From a bacterium (GTDB taxonomy: Bacteria > Hydrogenedentota > Hydrogenedentia > Hydrogenedentiales > SLHB01), in contig JAAEQP010001626.1 of the NCBI GenBank assembly GCA_024231375.1, positions 1 to 7,323 on the forward strand: a DNA stretch of 7,323 nucleotides. The letters are read 5' to 3'. A program made the position numbers and the translations under genes. How positions within the stretch are numbered: the stretch's first letter is position 1; every line of letters starts with the position of its first letter. This document shows positions 1 through 6,472 of the stretch, one piece after another. The notes beneath the pieces were generated by a model that saw nothing but the letters and a program-made list of their open reading frames with translations, searched no databases and was not told the DNA's origin.

Positions 1-78
1 CGTGAGAGACTGAGACTTCTTCAACAGCCCCACTGTCCCTGGTCTCTTCGCGGGCTTCACCGGGAACCCACTAAACAT
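1..78 (-). CDS. Possible 5' end of a further protein (partial, runs off the left edge)
   Basis: An ATG whose first base is at 78 opens a frame that stays free of stops for all 26 codons to the window edge. It overlaps the last 8 bases of the flippase-like gene (ATGTTTAG), the type of overlap seen between co-transcribed genes. The encoded start is MFSGFPVKPAKRPG, basic and rich in Pro and Lys. A GTG at 60 is an alternative start in the same frame. The only Shine-Dalgarno-like GGAGG lies about 15 bases before the ATG, which is too far to be convincing. There is no recognisable domain in so short a piece. It could equally be chance open sequence after the flippase gene; only sequence to the left of the window would tell. 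Confidence 0.3.
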   Translation of the reverse strand, partial: MFSGFPVKPAKRPGTVGLLKKSQSLT

Positions 79-1171
79 CGCCAGAGGAAACGTCCTCCGC
101 ACCCTCGTGGTGCAGCCGCTCCTCCAATTCCTCGCTCTCGCGCGTCAGCGCAACAAGGCTCACATTCTCCCGAAACAGGCAATAGCCCCCCGCAAGCACC
201 ACGGGGAGGAGGTTCAAGAGATGCGCGACCACGGCCACGGCCCGCGCCGTCTCCGCCGGAGTCCCGGCCACCACCACCAGAGCCAGAATGAAGGGGAGAT
301 GGAACTGACCCATCATCCCTGGTGGCCCGGGAATGCTCACCGCCAACGCCAGCAACGACTGCATCACGAACACCGTGTACCAGGGATAGTCCAGGTCGAA
401 AGCCTCGAAAATGAACGCGGCCGACACCAGGAACGTGCCCCAAGTCACAAGCGAGAAGAAGATCGACTTCGCCATGTCCCCAATCGAGCGGAACACATGC
501 AACCCTTCGGCGAATTGCTCCAGCAGCCCGCACGCCCAATGCGACAACCGCGTGGAGATGCGGCCCAGGATGCCGTCAGCCAGACGCAGCGCCAACTGCT
601 TGTTGATGTACAGCATGACAAGCACCGCGACGATGCCCGACATCGAGACCAGAGTACCAACGGCTCCCGAACGAATGAAGTTGCCCGGCAACGTGATGGC
701 ATCCGCGTTCCCAAGCACTCCCGCCGGCAATGTCAGATCGCCCTTCGGATGGAAGGCCGCGGACGCGACCAGGATGACGACCACCATGCCGATGAGATCG
801 TTCACGCGATCCAGCGTGTTCATGGCGAAGGCCTTGGAAAAGCTCACCTTCGACAGCCGGCTCAACAGCAGCGGCCGGACGAATTCACCCGACCGCATGC
901 CGATAGTGAAGTTCGCCAGAAAGGCCACCTGCGTCGCGCTGAACATGCTCCGGAACGACACGTCCGGATCCGTCGCCCGGACCACATAGCTCCATCGTTG
1001 GATACGCACAAAGAAACTCATCCACACAGGGACTTGGGCGAGCAACAACCACCCCACGTGGGCGCCACGGATGGCCTGCCAGAACTCCGCCCAATCCATA
1101 TCCTTGAACAGGAGCCAGACCAGTGCCACGCCCACCAGCAAGGCGGCAGCCATTCCCAGTTTTCGTTTCAT
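71..1171 (-). CDS. Flippase-like integral membrane protein (LPG synthase TM / UPF0104 family)
   Basis: This 366-residue polytopic membrane protein looks like the lysylphosphatidylglycerol_synthase_TM family (PF03706; YbhN, AglD and HpnL relatives). Members are the membrane portion of MprF or stand-alone proteins linked to lipid or lipid-carrier handling. Hydrophobic segments are visible near residues 5-22, 40-58, 126-140, 168-188, 236-256, 264-280, 288-303 and 310-332. Family-type signatures are R56-x2-R59-W60, the NFTIGMRSGEFVRP stretch at 87-100 (usual form N-x3-G-R-x-GE-x2-R), and the Pro/Gly-rich SIPGPPGMMG at 279-288 (usual form PGGxG). The acidic tail (345-360) has no catalytic domain, so it is not a full MprF. 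The ATG at 1171 is preceded by GGAG about 10 bases upstream. A longer in-frame start at 1261 would add 30 residues with no membrane character and is less likely. The gene is separated by 436 bases from the upstream operon and seems to have its own promoter. The family is fairly sure; the transported substrate is unknown. Confidence 0.85.
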   Translation of the reverse strand: MKRKLGMAAALLVGVALVWLLFKDMDWAEFWQAIRGAHVGWLLLAQVPVWMSFFVRIQRWSYVVRATDPDVSFRSMFSATQVAFLANFTIGMRSGEFVRPLLLSRLSKVSFSKAFAMNTLDRVNDLIGMVVVILVASAAFHPKGDLTLPAGVLGNADAITLPGNFIRSGAVGTLVSMSGIVAVLVMLYINKQLALRLADGILGRISTRLSHWACGLLEQFAEGLHVFRSIGDMAKSIFFSLVTWGTFLVSAAFIFEAFDLDYPWYTVFVMQSLLALAVSIPGPPGMMGQFHLPFILALVVVAGTPAETARAVAVVAHLLNLLPVVLAGGYCLFRENVSLVALTRESEELEERLHHEGAEDVSSGDV

Positions 1172-1287
1172 GAGTGAACCACTCCGTACAAACCTACCCG
1201 GCGTCGCAAGAACACGCACGACGCGGGATGTCCGACATGGACTCGCACCAAATCCCGGCATGACCCCAAGAAATGGTACAAGCGCAT

Positions 1288-1296
1288 ACTATACCA
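1288..1296 (-). promoter_or_regulatory. Candidate extended -10 promoter for the flippase-like gene
   Basis: On the minus strand TGG-TATAGT matches an extended -10 element (TGn plus 5/6 of TATAAT). No good -35 hexamer is found 16-18 bases upstream, as expected if it acts as an extended -10 promoter. It lies about 117 bases before the ATG at 1171. This is sequence matching only and could be chance. Confidence 0.4.
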
Positions 1297-1431
1297 CAGC
1301 GGAGCAACCCATCTCTCGTGGAATCGACTGGGGAAGATTGCCCGTCACTTCAGACAGGCCTGCTCTCTCGCGGTGACCCACACGCCTGGGAAGACCCTAC
1401 CGCGTACCGCCGTCTCCGAATCCGCCCCACA

Positions 1432-1458
1432 GGTCGCATAGGACCCATACGACCTATT
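1432..1458. repeat. Three degenerate 9-base tandem units with inverted ends
   Basis: Three consecutive 9-mers read GGTCGCATA, GGACCCATA and CGACCTATT on the plus strand. The array is also bounded by an inverted pair, AGGTCG at 1431-1436 and CGACCT at 1450-1455. The units are imperfect, so this may be a decayed short tandem repeat, an operator-like palindrome, or chance. Confidence 0.4.
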
Positions 1459-1543
1459 TCCCTCTTCGTAGGGTGTGTCGAGGAACGGCCCCCGGCCGCG
1501 ACGAGCACGCACCTCCCAGGAACCTTGACCATCCCAAGTGTGC

Positions 1544-1568
1544 CACCTTCAAGCGAAGCTTGAGGGTG
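1544..1568 (-). terminator. 11-bp hairpin downstream of the operon, possible terminator
   Basis: On the minus strand the arms CACCCTCAAGC and GCTTGAAGGTG flank a three-base TTC loop. All 11 positions pair if one G-U wobble is allowed (one mismatch as DNA). It begins about 40 bases after the stop codon of the zinc-ribbon gene, the expected place for an operon terminator. No U-tract follows on either strand, so it is not a textbook intrinsic terminator; it could instead stabilise the transcript 3' end. Confidence 0.45.
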
Positions 1569-1607
1569 TCTTCTCGTGGCCGGGAGTCTCCTCCCCCCCG
1601 CCCCGCC

Positions 1608-2126
1608 TCAACCACTCCATCGATTGTGCGGCGTGGGATCGAGCCGATCCGTGCCGGCTTGGTCGCGTCTATCGCTCAGCGCACTCCTCAGACCCGTAGG
1701 CCGGCCGGGCGCCATTGCACGCCCCCGCTCGATCTCTTCCTGGACCCGCGTGGCTACATGATCGATGGCCTCGCCAAGGTCCTGGTTCAGCTCCAACCGG
1801 CATCGCAGACAGTAATTGGATCGAGGCTGGGCGAGTCGACGGTTGCACGCCATGCACATGTCGCCCGTGTCCACCTTGCTGCTCAGGAACGACGACTCCC
1901 GAATCAGGCTCTTCACCCGGTCGAGCGACACGCCCACCGCCTGCGCCACCTTCTCCGCTGAGCGCTTCTTCAGGCTCTCGACGGCCTGCTCGATTCGATC
2001 CGAATCCGCCTCGCGTAGCGCCGTGCATCGGGCGCACAGGCGCTTCCCCGTCGCGGCAGCAAACACCTTCCCACAGGCCGGACACCGCTCGAAGTCCTCG
2101 CCATAGTACGTGTCATCGCCGCTCAC
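1608..2126 (-). CDS. Double zinc-ribbon/HTH protein, YvyF (TIGR03826)-like
   Basis: This 172-residue soluble protein has a zinc ribbon with C15-x2-C18 and C31-x2-C34, a predicted helix-turn-helix around residues 57-78 (SAEKVAQAVGVSLDRVKSLI), and a second ribbon with C91-x2-C94 and C106-x2-C109. A helical region (about 111-135) and a polar, probably disordered tail follow. The order ribbon-HTH-ribbon, including the MerR-like 'GVS-x-D-x-V' turn, resembles YvyF, the TIGR03826 'flagellar operon protein' of Firmicutes. No flagellar gene is seen here. The GTG start at 2126 overlaps the coaE stop as GTGA and has AGGAG 8 bases upstream, which fixes the start; extending further only reads coaE out of frame. 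It is not YacG, the zinc protein next to coaE in enterobacteria, which is about 65 residues with a single Cys4 site. A DNA- or protein-binding regulatory role is inferred. Confidence 0.8.
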   Translation of the reverse strand: MSGDDTYYGEDFERCPACGKVFAAATGKRLCARCTALREADSDRIEQAVESLKKRSAEKVAQAVGVSLDRVKSLIRESSFLSSKVDTGDMCMACNRRLAQPRSNYCLRCRLELNQDLGEAIDHVATRVQEEIERGRAMAPGRPTGLRSALSDRRDQAGTDRLDPTPHNRWSG

Positions 2127-2716
2127 CGCAGGATCTCCTCGGCCACTTCGTCCACCTTGAGCCTCAAATCGTCCAGACTGCCTTCGTTCTCCAGCACCCA
2201 CCGCGCCAAGGAAACCTTCTCCCCGGGCGGCGTCTGAGCATCCATACGCCGCTCGGCATCTTCTCGCGGCATGCCTCGCACGCCGGTAAGCCTGCCCAAC
2301 CGCGTCTCGCGGGCGCTCAACACCAGGATCAGACCCGTCAGATAAGGTTCCAGTTCGCCGTGCTCCGCCAGCAGCGCCGCTTCCACGATCACGGCCTTTC
2401 GCCCTTCGTCCATCAGCATAGCGCAACGCGACGCCACTTCGGCCCCAATGGCCGGATGCACCAGCGCGTTGAGCCGCTTCCGTGCGCCCTCATCCGCGAA
2501 GACCAGGGCGCCCAGTTTCTCGCGGTCTACCTGCCCGTCCGTGTATACCGCGTCGCCGAACGCCTCCTTCACGCCGGCTTCCGCCACACCACCCGGCCCG
2601 ATCACCTCGTGGCCCACCCGGTCCGCATCGATCACCGGCACACCGCATTCCGCGAACCGCTTGGCCGCTTCGCTCTTGCCGCTGGCAATCCCGCCCGTCA
2701 GACCGTAGATCTGCAT
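2123..2716 (-). CDS. coaE: Dephospho-CoA kinase
   Basis: CoaE phosphorylates the 3'-hydroxyl of the ribose of dephospho-CoA with ATP, the last step of cytoplasmic CoA synthesis. The 197-residue protein has the usual family length (about 200). Visible signatures are the P-loop GGIASGKS (8-15), the substrate-binding DAD motif (30-32, IDADRVGHEV), LVHP (85-88), the VEAALLAE strand (111-118, usual form V-x-PLL-x-E), the lid segment RRMDAQ (156-161) and the C-terminal LENEGSLDDL (175-184). The ATG at 2716 has GGGAG and GGAGG upstream, the former at good spacing, and it puts the P-loop at the usual distance from the N-terminus. It begins 17 bases after the kdsC stop and its TGA overlaps the GTG of the zinc-ribbon gene. 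Nothing essential appears missing. Confidence 0.96.
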   Translation of the reverse strand: MQIYGLTGGIASGKSEAAKRFAECGVPVIDADRVGHEVIGPGGVAEAGVKEAFGDAVYTDGQVDREKLGALVFADEGARKRLNALVHPAIGAEVASRCAMLMDEGRKAVIVEAALLAEHGELEPYLTGLILVLSARETRLGRLTGVRGMPREDAERRMDAQTPPGEKVSLARWVLENEGSLDDLRLKVDEVAEEILR

Positions 2717-2733
2717 GCCTCCGTCTCCCGGGC

Positions 2734-3276
2734 CTACTGCGGACCGTTGCTTCGGTCGCAATACAGTTCGATGACCTCGTCGAGGCGATCCTGCGCTTCG
2801 AGCACGCGGTACACGAATCCCCGCAACGGGCCGTTGCCGCCAGGGGCGTCCATCACCAAGTCCGCGGCGGCCAAAGCTTCGCGCGACCCGTCGGCCGGGG
2901 CCACACCCAGCCCGCACGCCTCCATGGCGCGCACATCTATTAGATCGTCGCCCAGAAACGCCATTTCGTCAAGTCCGATTCCGTGCCGCGTGGCGATTTC
3001 CTCGCAGATCCGGCGCTTGTCCTTGATCCACATATGGACCTCGGCGCACTTCCAATACGCGCCGATGGACTCCACCGCCTTGCTGCCCAACCCACTGACC
3101 AGAGCCGATTTGCCGCCGCTGAGATGCCACATGGTCAAGGCGGTCGCGTCGCGGGCGTTGAAGGCCCGGCTGGGCCGGCCTTCGCCATCGAACACAATCG
3201 ATCCATCCGTCAATACACCGTCCACGTCGCACACGATGAATCGAATGCGCCGCAGATGTTCGGTCAAATCCGTCAT
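2734..3276 (-). CDS. kdsC: 3-deoxy-D-manno-octulosonate 8-phosphate phosphatase (KdsC-type HAD)
   Basis: KdsC hydrolyses Kdo-8-phosphate to Kdo, the sugar that joins lipid A to the LPS core, in the cytoplasm. The 180-residue protein is the compact C0-type HAD phosphatase typical of the family. It has the nucleophile motif VCDVDGVLTDG (15-25; D17 nucleophile, D19 acid/base), the loop VSGLGSKAVE (60-69), K85/K87 in IKDKRR, the Mg-binding GDDLID (109-114; D110, D111, D114) and the APGGNGPLR tail (144-152). The family usually has ITGR at the second motif; here it is VSGLG, with Ser61 able to fill the Thr role but the Arg replaced by Leu63. The ATG at 3276 overlaps the stop of the glycosidase gene (ATGA), so translation is probably coupled; the Shine-Dalgarno (GGAAG) is weak. 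A longer frame reaching 3594 is only the shadow of the glycosidase. Related sugar phosphatases such as the NeuA-linked N-acylneuraminate 9-phosphatases share the fold, so substrate is likely but not certain. Confidence 0.85.
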   Translation of the reverse strand: MTDLTEHLRRIRFIVCDVDGVLTDGSIVFDGEGRPSRAFNARDATALTMWHLSGGKSALVSGLGSKAVESIGAYWKCAEVHMWIKDKRRICEEIATRHGIGLDEMAFLGDDLIDVRAMEACGLGVAPADGSREALAAADLVMDAPGGNGPLRGFVYRVLEAQDRLDEVIELYCDRSNGPQ

Positions 3277-5942
3277 GCTTCCGGTTCCCGGTCCGGCCCG
3301 TCCAACTGAACGCGCCTCCCTTTCGTTTGCTTCAGAACAATCGTCAGCGTTCCCTTCACCGTGATTCCATCGGTCGGCGCGATCTCGACGAGACGATCCG
3401 GCCCGTCGTCCCCAAAGTAATGTTCGGTTTCCTCGGTGCCTTCCGCGCTCTCGCACGATACATGCACGTCTTCCACCCCGTCGGGAACGCGCAACACGAC
3501 CCGCTTCAGTTGGATGGGGCTGTCGAAGGTGAGGTCCACTCGCTGCTCGTACCTGTCCGTCACCTCTTCCCGGAACTTCAGCCAACCGAGGCACACGGAC
3601 GTGAACAGAGGCGCGCTGAGGAAGTGTACGCCGTACGGCAGATTCGGCCGCACCCAGATCTGTCGTTCGGGCAGGCTCAGATAGAATCCTTGCAGCGCGT
3701 AATACACGTGCCAGATCGACGTGGATCCCATGTGCCGGTCGCTACCCCATCCCCGCGCGTCGTTGGTCTCCAGATCCCACCCCAAAGGTTGGTTGAAGGT
3801 TCGGCCCCGGCGGGCGAAAATGTTCTTGAACGTCTTCTGGAGCACGTACAACGCCCGGTCCGTGTAGCCGTGCGTCATTAGGAGCGAGCAGTATTCCGCG
3901 GTGTAGAACGACGGCCAACTCGTGCCCGTGTCCGGCGCGCCCGAGTCGGGATGAGGCCCGGGGCACAGCCCGCCATCCGGCATGACGGCCTTGGCCACGC
4001 CGTACCGTTTCTCACCGATCTTGCACAGAGCCCCCAGGGCTTTGCGCACGCGATCCTCGGGCAAGATGCGTCCGAGCGACAGGAAATCCGCGTACCACTG
4101 CCCCGCCAGTTGGCTGCAATGGCAGGCATCGCCCATGTACTCCTGCTCGTGGGCCTCGTTCGTGTCGGCAGGATCCCGGTAGAACCGGTAGTACCCGTGA
4201 TCCTCGTCCCAGAGCAGCGCGTCGAACCGCTTGCGCGCCTTGACGAGAATCTTCTCGTACAGCTTCGCCTCATCGTCGTGCCCGAGCCGCTTCGCGAGTT
4301 TGACGTACGCTCGCAGCGCCACCAGCCACAACCCCGACGTGTAGCTGTCTACCCCTTCCAACGGCCAATCGCCGTACGTACACACCGTGCCCCCATGCTC
4401 GGGCAGCCCATCGTTGTCCTCGTCGCGATCACGCATGTGCGCCATGGCTTCTTTGAGGCGGGGAAACGCCTGCTCGAGCATGAACAGCTTTCCCGTCATC
4501 TGGAAATTGCGGTATGCCATCAGCACGAACTTCGGGTTGATGTCCAGAAGCTCGGCCTGCGGGTCGCCGTGTTCGTTCTCGCCGTTGCTCGGATTGTTCG
4601 GACACTCCCGCCCGTGGTAACGATAGATCCGACCCTTCTGTTCGGGATTCACCGCCGTGCCCATGTGCGCCAGCTCCCGCGTTTCGTACTCCGGGAAAAG
4701 CAGCAGAGGACCCAGCGAGCTGTGGAAGCGGCGGTCCATGGCGCCCGTCAACGGATCTTCCGGCGTCTCCATGAGGGTGAATTGGCGGTCCTGCGTGAGC
4801 AACGTATTCGTCGAAAGGACGTAGTTGCAGTTGATCAGCGAGCGGTTGAACCAACGCGGGAGCGACGACGACATGATCCGGTTCTGCCAGTCTTCCACCG
4901 AGTTGAAATAGTACCGGTAGTGCGCCAGCGCCCGGTTCGCCACCTCCAACGCGTTCGGGTAGTCGTTCGCATACCCGTTGCCGAGGTCGGTCCCGTCCAC
5001 CACGAAGCGCGGACAATGCCACGACACAATGTAGACGAGGCTGCGCCCCTTCTTCGCTTCCAGGGGGAACGAACAACACACCGACCCCGAATGGCTCTCG
5101 GGCGCGCGGGACAGCTTGTTCATGAGCCGCCCTTCGTCGTGAAACGCCTGCCAGAACGCCTCCAACTCCCGCGGGTTCCGTTCGTCCCAACTCATCAAGG
5201 ACACGTCGACGTCCCGCTGCTGTTTCGCCAGCAAGCAGTAGTTGCCCTCGGCGTTGGATCGATGTTCCCCCCGAAAACCAAACTCGAATCCCGCAAACCG
5301 GGGAGGACCGTTCGAGTCCGAGTCGTCTGTGTCCTCCTTGTCATTGTCTTTCAGGGCGTACTGCAAGTCCTCCATGACCAGTACCGGACGGATCGGGCCC
5401 CGTTTGCTGGGGAAGTCGCCCCGCGTACACCCGCACAGGTTCTCCCAGTTGAGCACCGTTGCCACATCCAGCGTAGCGTCGGTGGTATTCTTCACGTAGA
5501 CCGTCATGAACACGAGCGGAAGCGACGAGGCATCCGTGTCGTAGGGAATGATGGGCGTCATGCCGCTCCAAGTCACGTCGAGCGGGAACTGTTGATCGTC
5601 GAGTTTGTAGTGCGAGCAGGGATAGAGTCCGCGCCAGTTCAACTGCTCGGGCGGGGTGTAGGTTGGCACGATGCCTGCCTTCTCGAAGGGTAGCCCCGAC
5701 CCGGCCTGCAGCATGCGCGTGTGCACACGGCCTCGGCGCGCGGCCCGCACGGCAAGCAACGCGCCCTCGGAAACCGGAATCCGCGCAGCGGCCGACCGGT
5801 TGTTGTTGATGGTGATGTTCCGGAACCGGCCGTCCCGCCCCAGTTCAATACACCCCGTGCCGATCCCGCCCAGCGGCACGCCCGCCAGCGCCGGATCGTC
5901 GCGATCTTCGTGCCGTCCTCGCTCCTTGCACCCCGATGTCAC
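3273..5942 (-). CDS. GH116-like glycoside hydrolase (GBA2/DUF608 family), divergent active site
   Basis: This 889-residue protein resembles family GH116 beta-glucosidases/glucosylceramidases. The N-terminal beta domain opens with GVPLGGIGTGCIELGRDGRF (21-40), the GBA2-N signature; the (alpha/alpha)6 domain spans roughly 355-757; a beta-rich tail runs from 760. Against TxGH116 as I recall it, nucleophile E441 fits E392 (FTLME), D452 fits D403 and H507 fits H458, with identical spacing. The canonical acid/base motif DQTYD-x-W reads VCTYGDW (520-526): G524 occupies the aspartate position and D525 is next. The TPEAW motif reads QPLGW (718-722), with Leu720 in place of the sugar-binding Glu777. 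A D-x-D-x-D-x-DG stretch (505-512) looks calcium-loop-like. There is no signal peptide and about 20 cysteines, implying a cytoplasmic enzyme. The start is GTG, with GGAGG 7 bases upstream. Its stop overlaps kdsC. Fold and family are likely; activity and substrate are uncertain. Confidence 0.85.
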   Translation of the reverse strand: MTSGCKERGRHEDRDDPALAGVPLGGIGTGCIELGRDGRFRNITINNNRSAAARIPVSEGALLAVRAARRGRVHTRMLQAGSGLPFEKAGIVPTYTPPEQLNWRGLYPCSHYKLDDQQFPLDVTWSGMTPIIPYDTDASSLPLVFMTVYVKNTTDATLDVATVLNWENLCGCTRGDFPSKRGPIRPVLVMEDLQYALKDNDKEDTDDSDSNGPPRFAGFEFGFRGEHRSNAEGNYCLLAKQQRDVDVSLMSWDERNPRELEAFWQAFHDEGRLMNKLSRAPESHSGSVCCSFPLEAKKGRSLVYIVSWHCPRFVVDGTDLGNGYANDYPNALEVANRALAHYRYYFNSVEDWQNRIMSSSLPRWFNRSLINCNYVLSTNTLLTQDRQFTLMETPEDPLTGAMDRRFHSSLGPLLLFPEYETRELAHMGTAVNPEQKGRIYRYHGRECPNNPSNGENEHGDPQAELLDINPKFVLMAYRNFQMTGKLFMLEQAFPRLKEAMAHMRDRDEDNDGLPEHGGTVCTYGDWPLEGVDSYTSGLWLVALRAYVKLAKRLGHDDEAKLYEKILVKARKRFDALLWDEDHGYYRFYRDPADTNEAHEQEYMGDACHCSQLAGQWYADFLSLGRILPEDRVRKALGALCKIGEKRYGVAKAVMPDGGLCPGPHPDSGAPDTGTSWPSFYTAEYCSLLMTHGYTDRALYVLQKTFKNIFARRGRTFNQPLGWDLETNDARGWGSDRHMGSTSIWHVYYALQGFYLSLPERQIWVRPNLPYGVHFLSAPLFTSVCLGWLKFREEVTDRYEQRVDLTFDSPIQLKRVVLRVPDGVEDVHVSCESAEGTEETEHYFGDDGPDRLVEIAPTDGITVKGTLTIVLKQTKGRRVQLDGPDREPEA

Positions 5943-5960
5943 TATGCGCCCTCCACGTGA
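5943..5960 (-). promoter_or_regulatory. Ribosome-binding site fixing the GTG start of the glycosidase gene
   Basis: On the minus strand GGAGG is followed by seven bases (GCGCATA) and the GTG whose first base is 5942. It is the strongest Shine-Dalgarno in the window and sits in the 62-base gap after rimI. It supports an efficient, independent start for the glycosidase in an operon where other genes rely on overlaps. Confidence 0.65.
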
Positions 5961-6004
5961 ACGCCCCTACTGGCCACTCAACCATCCCGGGTCCGACGTC
6001 ACCG

Positions 6005-6472
6005 TCAGTCCAGTTCCTTCAGCATGACAATGGCGTCTTCATTGGACTTCGGATAATACCCTTTGCGCACACCGACAGGCCCGAACCCCAGACTGAGGTA
6101 CAAGTCGCGCGCCGCCTGGTTCGACATACGCACCTCGAGCGTGGCCAAGGTAGCCCCCGCTTTCCGTGCGGCGTCCAACAGAAATACGGTCAAGCGGCGG
6201 CCGTACCCCTTGCCGCGCCATTCCTCCGCAATGGTAACACTGGTGATATGGGCCTCGTCCAATACAAGCCAGAAACCGCCGTATCCCACCGTCACGCCGT
6301 CAATCTGTACGACGTAGAAGTACGACCGATTGTTGCGCACTTCGTCGCGGAACATGCCCAGGGTCCACGGTTCGGGATAGGCCTCCAACTCGATGGGGAT
6401 CAACCCCTCAAGGTGTTCTTCTTCAAGCGGGACAAAGCAGAGGGACTGTTCGCTCTCGCGAGCGCCGGTCAT
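6005..6472 (-). CDS. rimI: Ribosomal-protein-alanine N-acetyltransferase RimI-like (GNAT)
   Basis: RimI transfers acetyl from acetyl-CoA to the N-terminal alanine of ribosomal protein S18 (and possibly other proteins) in the cytoplasm. The 155-residue GNAT protein has the family length and order of motifs: acidic E-x-YPEPW region (30-36), beta-bulge strand AHITSVTIAEEWRGKGYGRRL (about 74-94) with the acetyl-CoA loop RGKGYG at 86-91, LEVRMSNQAARDLYLSLGF (112-130) with E113 at the proposed base position and Y125 at the proposed acid position, and RKGYYPKSNEDAIVM (136-150), typical of RimI. The ATG at 6472 overlaps the tsaB TGA as ATGA. Its Shine-Dalgarno is weak, consistent with coupling to tsaB. 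A longer frame to 6616 is a Gly/Arg-rich shadow of tsaB. The tsaB-rimI pair is a widespread bacterial arrangement, which adds support. Some members acetylate other targets, so S18 is the default rather than proven substrate. Confidence 0.93.
   Translation of the reverse strand: MTGARESEQSLCFVPLEEEHLEGLIPIELEAYPEPWTLGMFRDEVRNNRSYFYVVQIDGVTVGYGGFWLVLDEAHITSVTIAEEWRGKGYGRRLTVFLLDAARKAGATLATLEVRMSNQAARDLYLSLGFGPVGVRKGYYPKSNEDAIVMLKELD

Larger units (their letters stand above)
1172..1607. other. Non-coding interval between the two transcription units (436 bases)
   Basis: No convincing gene is present; the short open frames here (for example 1273-1563 plus and 1350-1532 minus) lack ribosome-binding sites and recognisable protein character. 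From right to left on the minus strand it holds a G-rich tract right after the zinc-ribbon gene, an 11-bp hairpin at 1544-1568, three degenerate 9-base units at 1432-1458, and an extended -10 promoter candidate at 1288-1296. The last would leave a leader of roughly 110 nt before the flippase-like gene. Confidence 0.7.

Noticed and set aside
107..1177. Plus-strand open frame (356 codons) opposite the flippase-like gene
   Set aside because: The Gln/His/Arg-rich translation is the typical antisense shadow of a hydrophobic membrane protein.
1431..1458. CRISPR array
   Set aside because: The units are 9 bases, degenerate and contiguous without spacers.
1172..1607. tRNA, riboswitch or small RNA in the spacer
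   Set aside because: I could find no cloverleaf, no recognisable riboswitch core and no strong promoter-terminator pair on one strand.
1608..2126. YacG (gyrase inhibitor) assignment because of the coaE neighbour
   Set aside because: YacG is about 65 residues with one Cys4 site; this protein has 172 residues, two Cys4 sites and an HTH.
2127..2426. N-terminal extension of the zinc-ribbon protein to 2426
   Set aside because: It is coaE read in another frame; the GTG at 2126 has a well-spaced AGGAG and the GTGA overlap.
2717..2917. N-terminal extension of coaE to 2917
   Set aside because: It is Arg/Gly-rich sequence from the kdsC shadow; the ATG at 2716 places the P-loop where the family has it.
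1715..3364. Plus-strand open frame (549 codons) spanning three minus-strand genes
   Set aside because: It crosses the junctions of the zinc-ribbon, coaE and kdsC genes in antisense and has low-complexity Arg/Pro/Ser/His composition without motifs.
3951..5693. Long plus-strand open frame (580 codons) opposite the glycosidase gene
   Set aside because: It is antisense to a gene with clear family motifs; its Arg/Val/Pro/His-rich translation has no domain character. High GC makes such shadow frames common.
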